64,000 nt of DNA from Pelagibacterium limicola. GTDB taxonomy: Bacteria > Pseudomonadota > Alphaproteobacteria > Rhizobiales > Devosiaceae. The notes beneath the pieces were generated by a model, which did not search any database, was not told where the DNA came from, and worked only from the letters and a program-made list of their open reading frames with translations. Within the stretch, counting starts at the first letter, position 1; each line of letters opens with the position of its first letter. Shown piece after piece: positions 63,593-64,000 of this stretch. Both the position numbers and the translations under genes were made by a program. The stretch covers positions 491,698 through 555,697 of the forward strand of contig NZ_JADQDB010000003.1 in NCBI RefSeq assembly GCF_015694405.1. The letters are read 5' to 3'.

Positions 63593-63888
63593 TTGTCGTG
63601 GCCTCCGGTTGCCTCAGGGCGAACAATAACTACCGCGTGCCCAGAATGAATTTCGGGAATCGCGGCGCTTGAGAGGAGACCTTAGGGAATAAGTGTGACA
63701 CATATATTTCAATATCCACAGTCTATTGTGGATAGACCAATTATTGATTTGTATATTACTTTTGATCATCAAATACACTTCAGCGACCACCCCAAATATC
63801 GAGAATTCAATCAGCGGCAGTTTTCCACTGCCCCGGAGCGGGAAAACCACAAAAAGATCAATCGGCTAGGCGTTAGGGCGGAATCCTA
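63593..63888 (-). promoter_or_regulatory. phnC upstream region with dyad sites
   Basis: About 296 nt of AT-richer DNA between phnC and the IS630 end with no credible gene. It holds GTCTAT-TGTGG-ATAGAC (63721-63737, perfect arms) and TTTGAT-C-ATCAAA (63761-63773). The GTCTA/TAGAC half-sites also occur in the phnG operator. Promoter elements are not certain. Confidence 0.5.
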
Positions 63889-64000
63889 TCAGTCTGCATC
63901 GTATCCAGCGGCTGCGAAGTAGTTGGCGCACTCTTTGGGCGTGAAGGTTTGGACCAGTTTGCCAATTCTGTTCCAGAGCGCATCAACGGTTCGCTCTGCT
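63867..64000 (-). mobile_element. IS630-family insertion sequence, 3' end (partial)
   Basis: Only the last part of the element is in the window. The transposase gene ends at 63889, and a TA within CTAG at 63867-63868, the IS630 target preference, is the likely boundary. The terminal inverted repeat cannot be checked because the other end is outside. Confidence 0.6.
63889..64000 (-). CDS. IS630-family transposase, C-terminal part
   Basis: The visible 36 residues (RTVDALWNRIGKLVQTF, then PKECANYFAAAGYDAD) match the C-terminus of IS630/Tc1-mariner-type transposases, which end in a TPxECANYFxxAGY-like motif. The catalytic DDE domain lies outside the window. Whether the copy is intact is unknown. 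Confidence 0.85.
   Translation of the reverse strand, partial: AERTVDALWNRIGKLVQTFTPKECANYFAAAGYDAD

Overview
This 64 kb window is GC-rich chromosomal DNA of an alphaproteobacterium, most likely of the order Hyphomicrobiales and perhaps the family Devosiaceae (Devosia/Pelagibacterium). I infer this from the gene set rather than from a marker gene: a Ros/MucR regulator, a CsgH-type curli chaperone, a TIGR03808-type Tat-exported repeat protein, DUF1491 and DUF6456 proteins, a Rhizobium etli ReAV-type asparaginase, split DUF1214/DUF1254 proteins, and many TRAP transporters. I saw no rRNA, tRNA or CRISPR array.

Layout. 1-3 kb: the 5' part of an M19 dipeptidase and a small curli cluster (two curlin-repeat proteins flanking CsgH). 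3-18 kb: mostly housekeeping and envelope genes, namely a YcgN-type cysteine-cluster protein, a divergent TetR/serine-hydrolase pair, a class A penicillin-binding protein followed by DUF1214/DUF1254 proteins, a lipoprotein, DUF2336 and DUF1491 proteins, a peptidoglycan-binding protein with a PAS-type histidine kinase, SufE, and an HTH/DUF6456 pair. 18-24 kb: mucR and a complete seven-gene mrpABCDEFG Na+/H+ antiporter operon, which suggests saline or alkaline tolerance. 24-35 kb: msrB, a VapBC module, oligopeptidase B, Fe-type superoxide dismutase, a degenerate receiver protein, a degenerate LOG-family protein, a HerA-like ATPase, a Tat-exported beta-helix protein, ReAV-type asparaginase, and small regulators.

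36-50 kb is an accessory catabolic region. A first TRAP transporter (dctQMP) and an MFS carrier are followed by a sugar-acid cluster. In that cluster a LacI gene, a DenD-like dehydrogenase and an SDR run rightward. They diverge from a second TRAP transporter, a DMT carrier, an L-arabinonate-type dehydratase and a gluconate-5-dehydrogenase-like SDR running leftward. A palindrome sits between the -35 and -10 of the leftward promoter, as expected for a LacI-type operator.

50-63.6 kb is a full carbon-phosphorus lyase locus. phnF (HutC-type repressor) diverges from phnGHIJK-phnL and two different phnM genes. Next come an AbrB/VapC toxin-antitoxin module with its own inverted repeat and a tautomerase. 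These converge on a leftward transport operon, phnC-phnD-phnE-phnE plus a hexapeptide acyltransferase. A perfect HutC-type operator (core GTCTAGAC) lies just downstream of a good -35/-10 pair in front of phnG. The window ends in the 3' end of an IS630-family transposase.

The most notable non-genic signals are a previously unannounced 54-55 bp dispersed repeat, present at about 16.8 kb (where it supplies the sufE stop codon) and inverted at about 59.3 kb, and a 41-nt-arm inverted repeat between phnK and phnL. The most notable gene-level signals are the divergent first PhnM, the toxin-antitoxin module inside the C-P lyase cluster, and an unassigned combination of sugar-acid enzymes.
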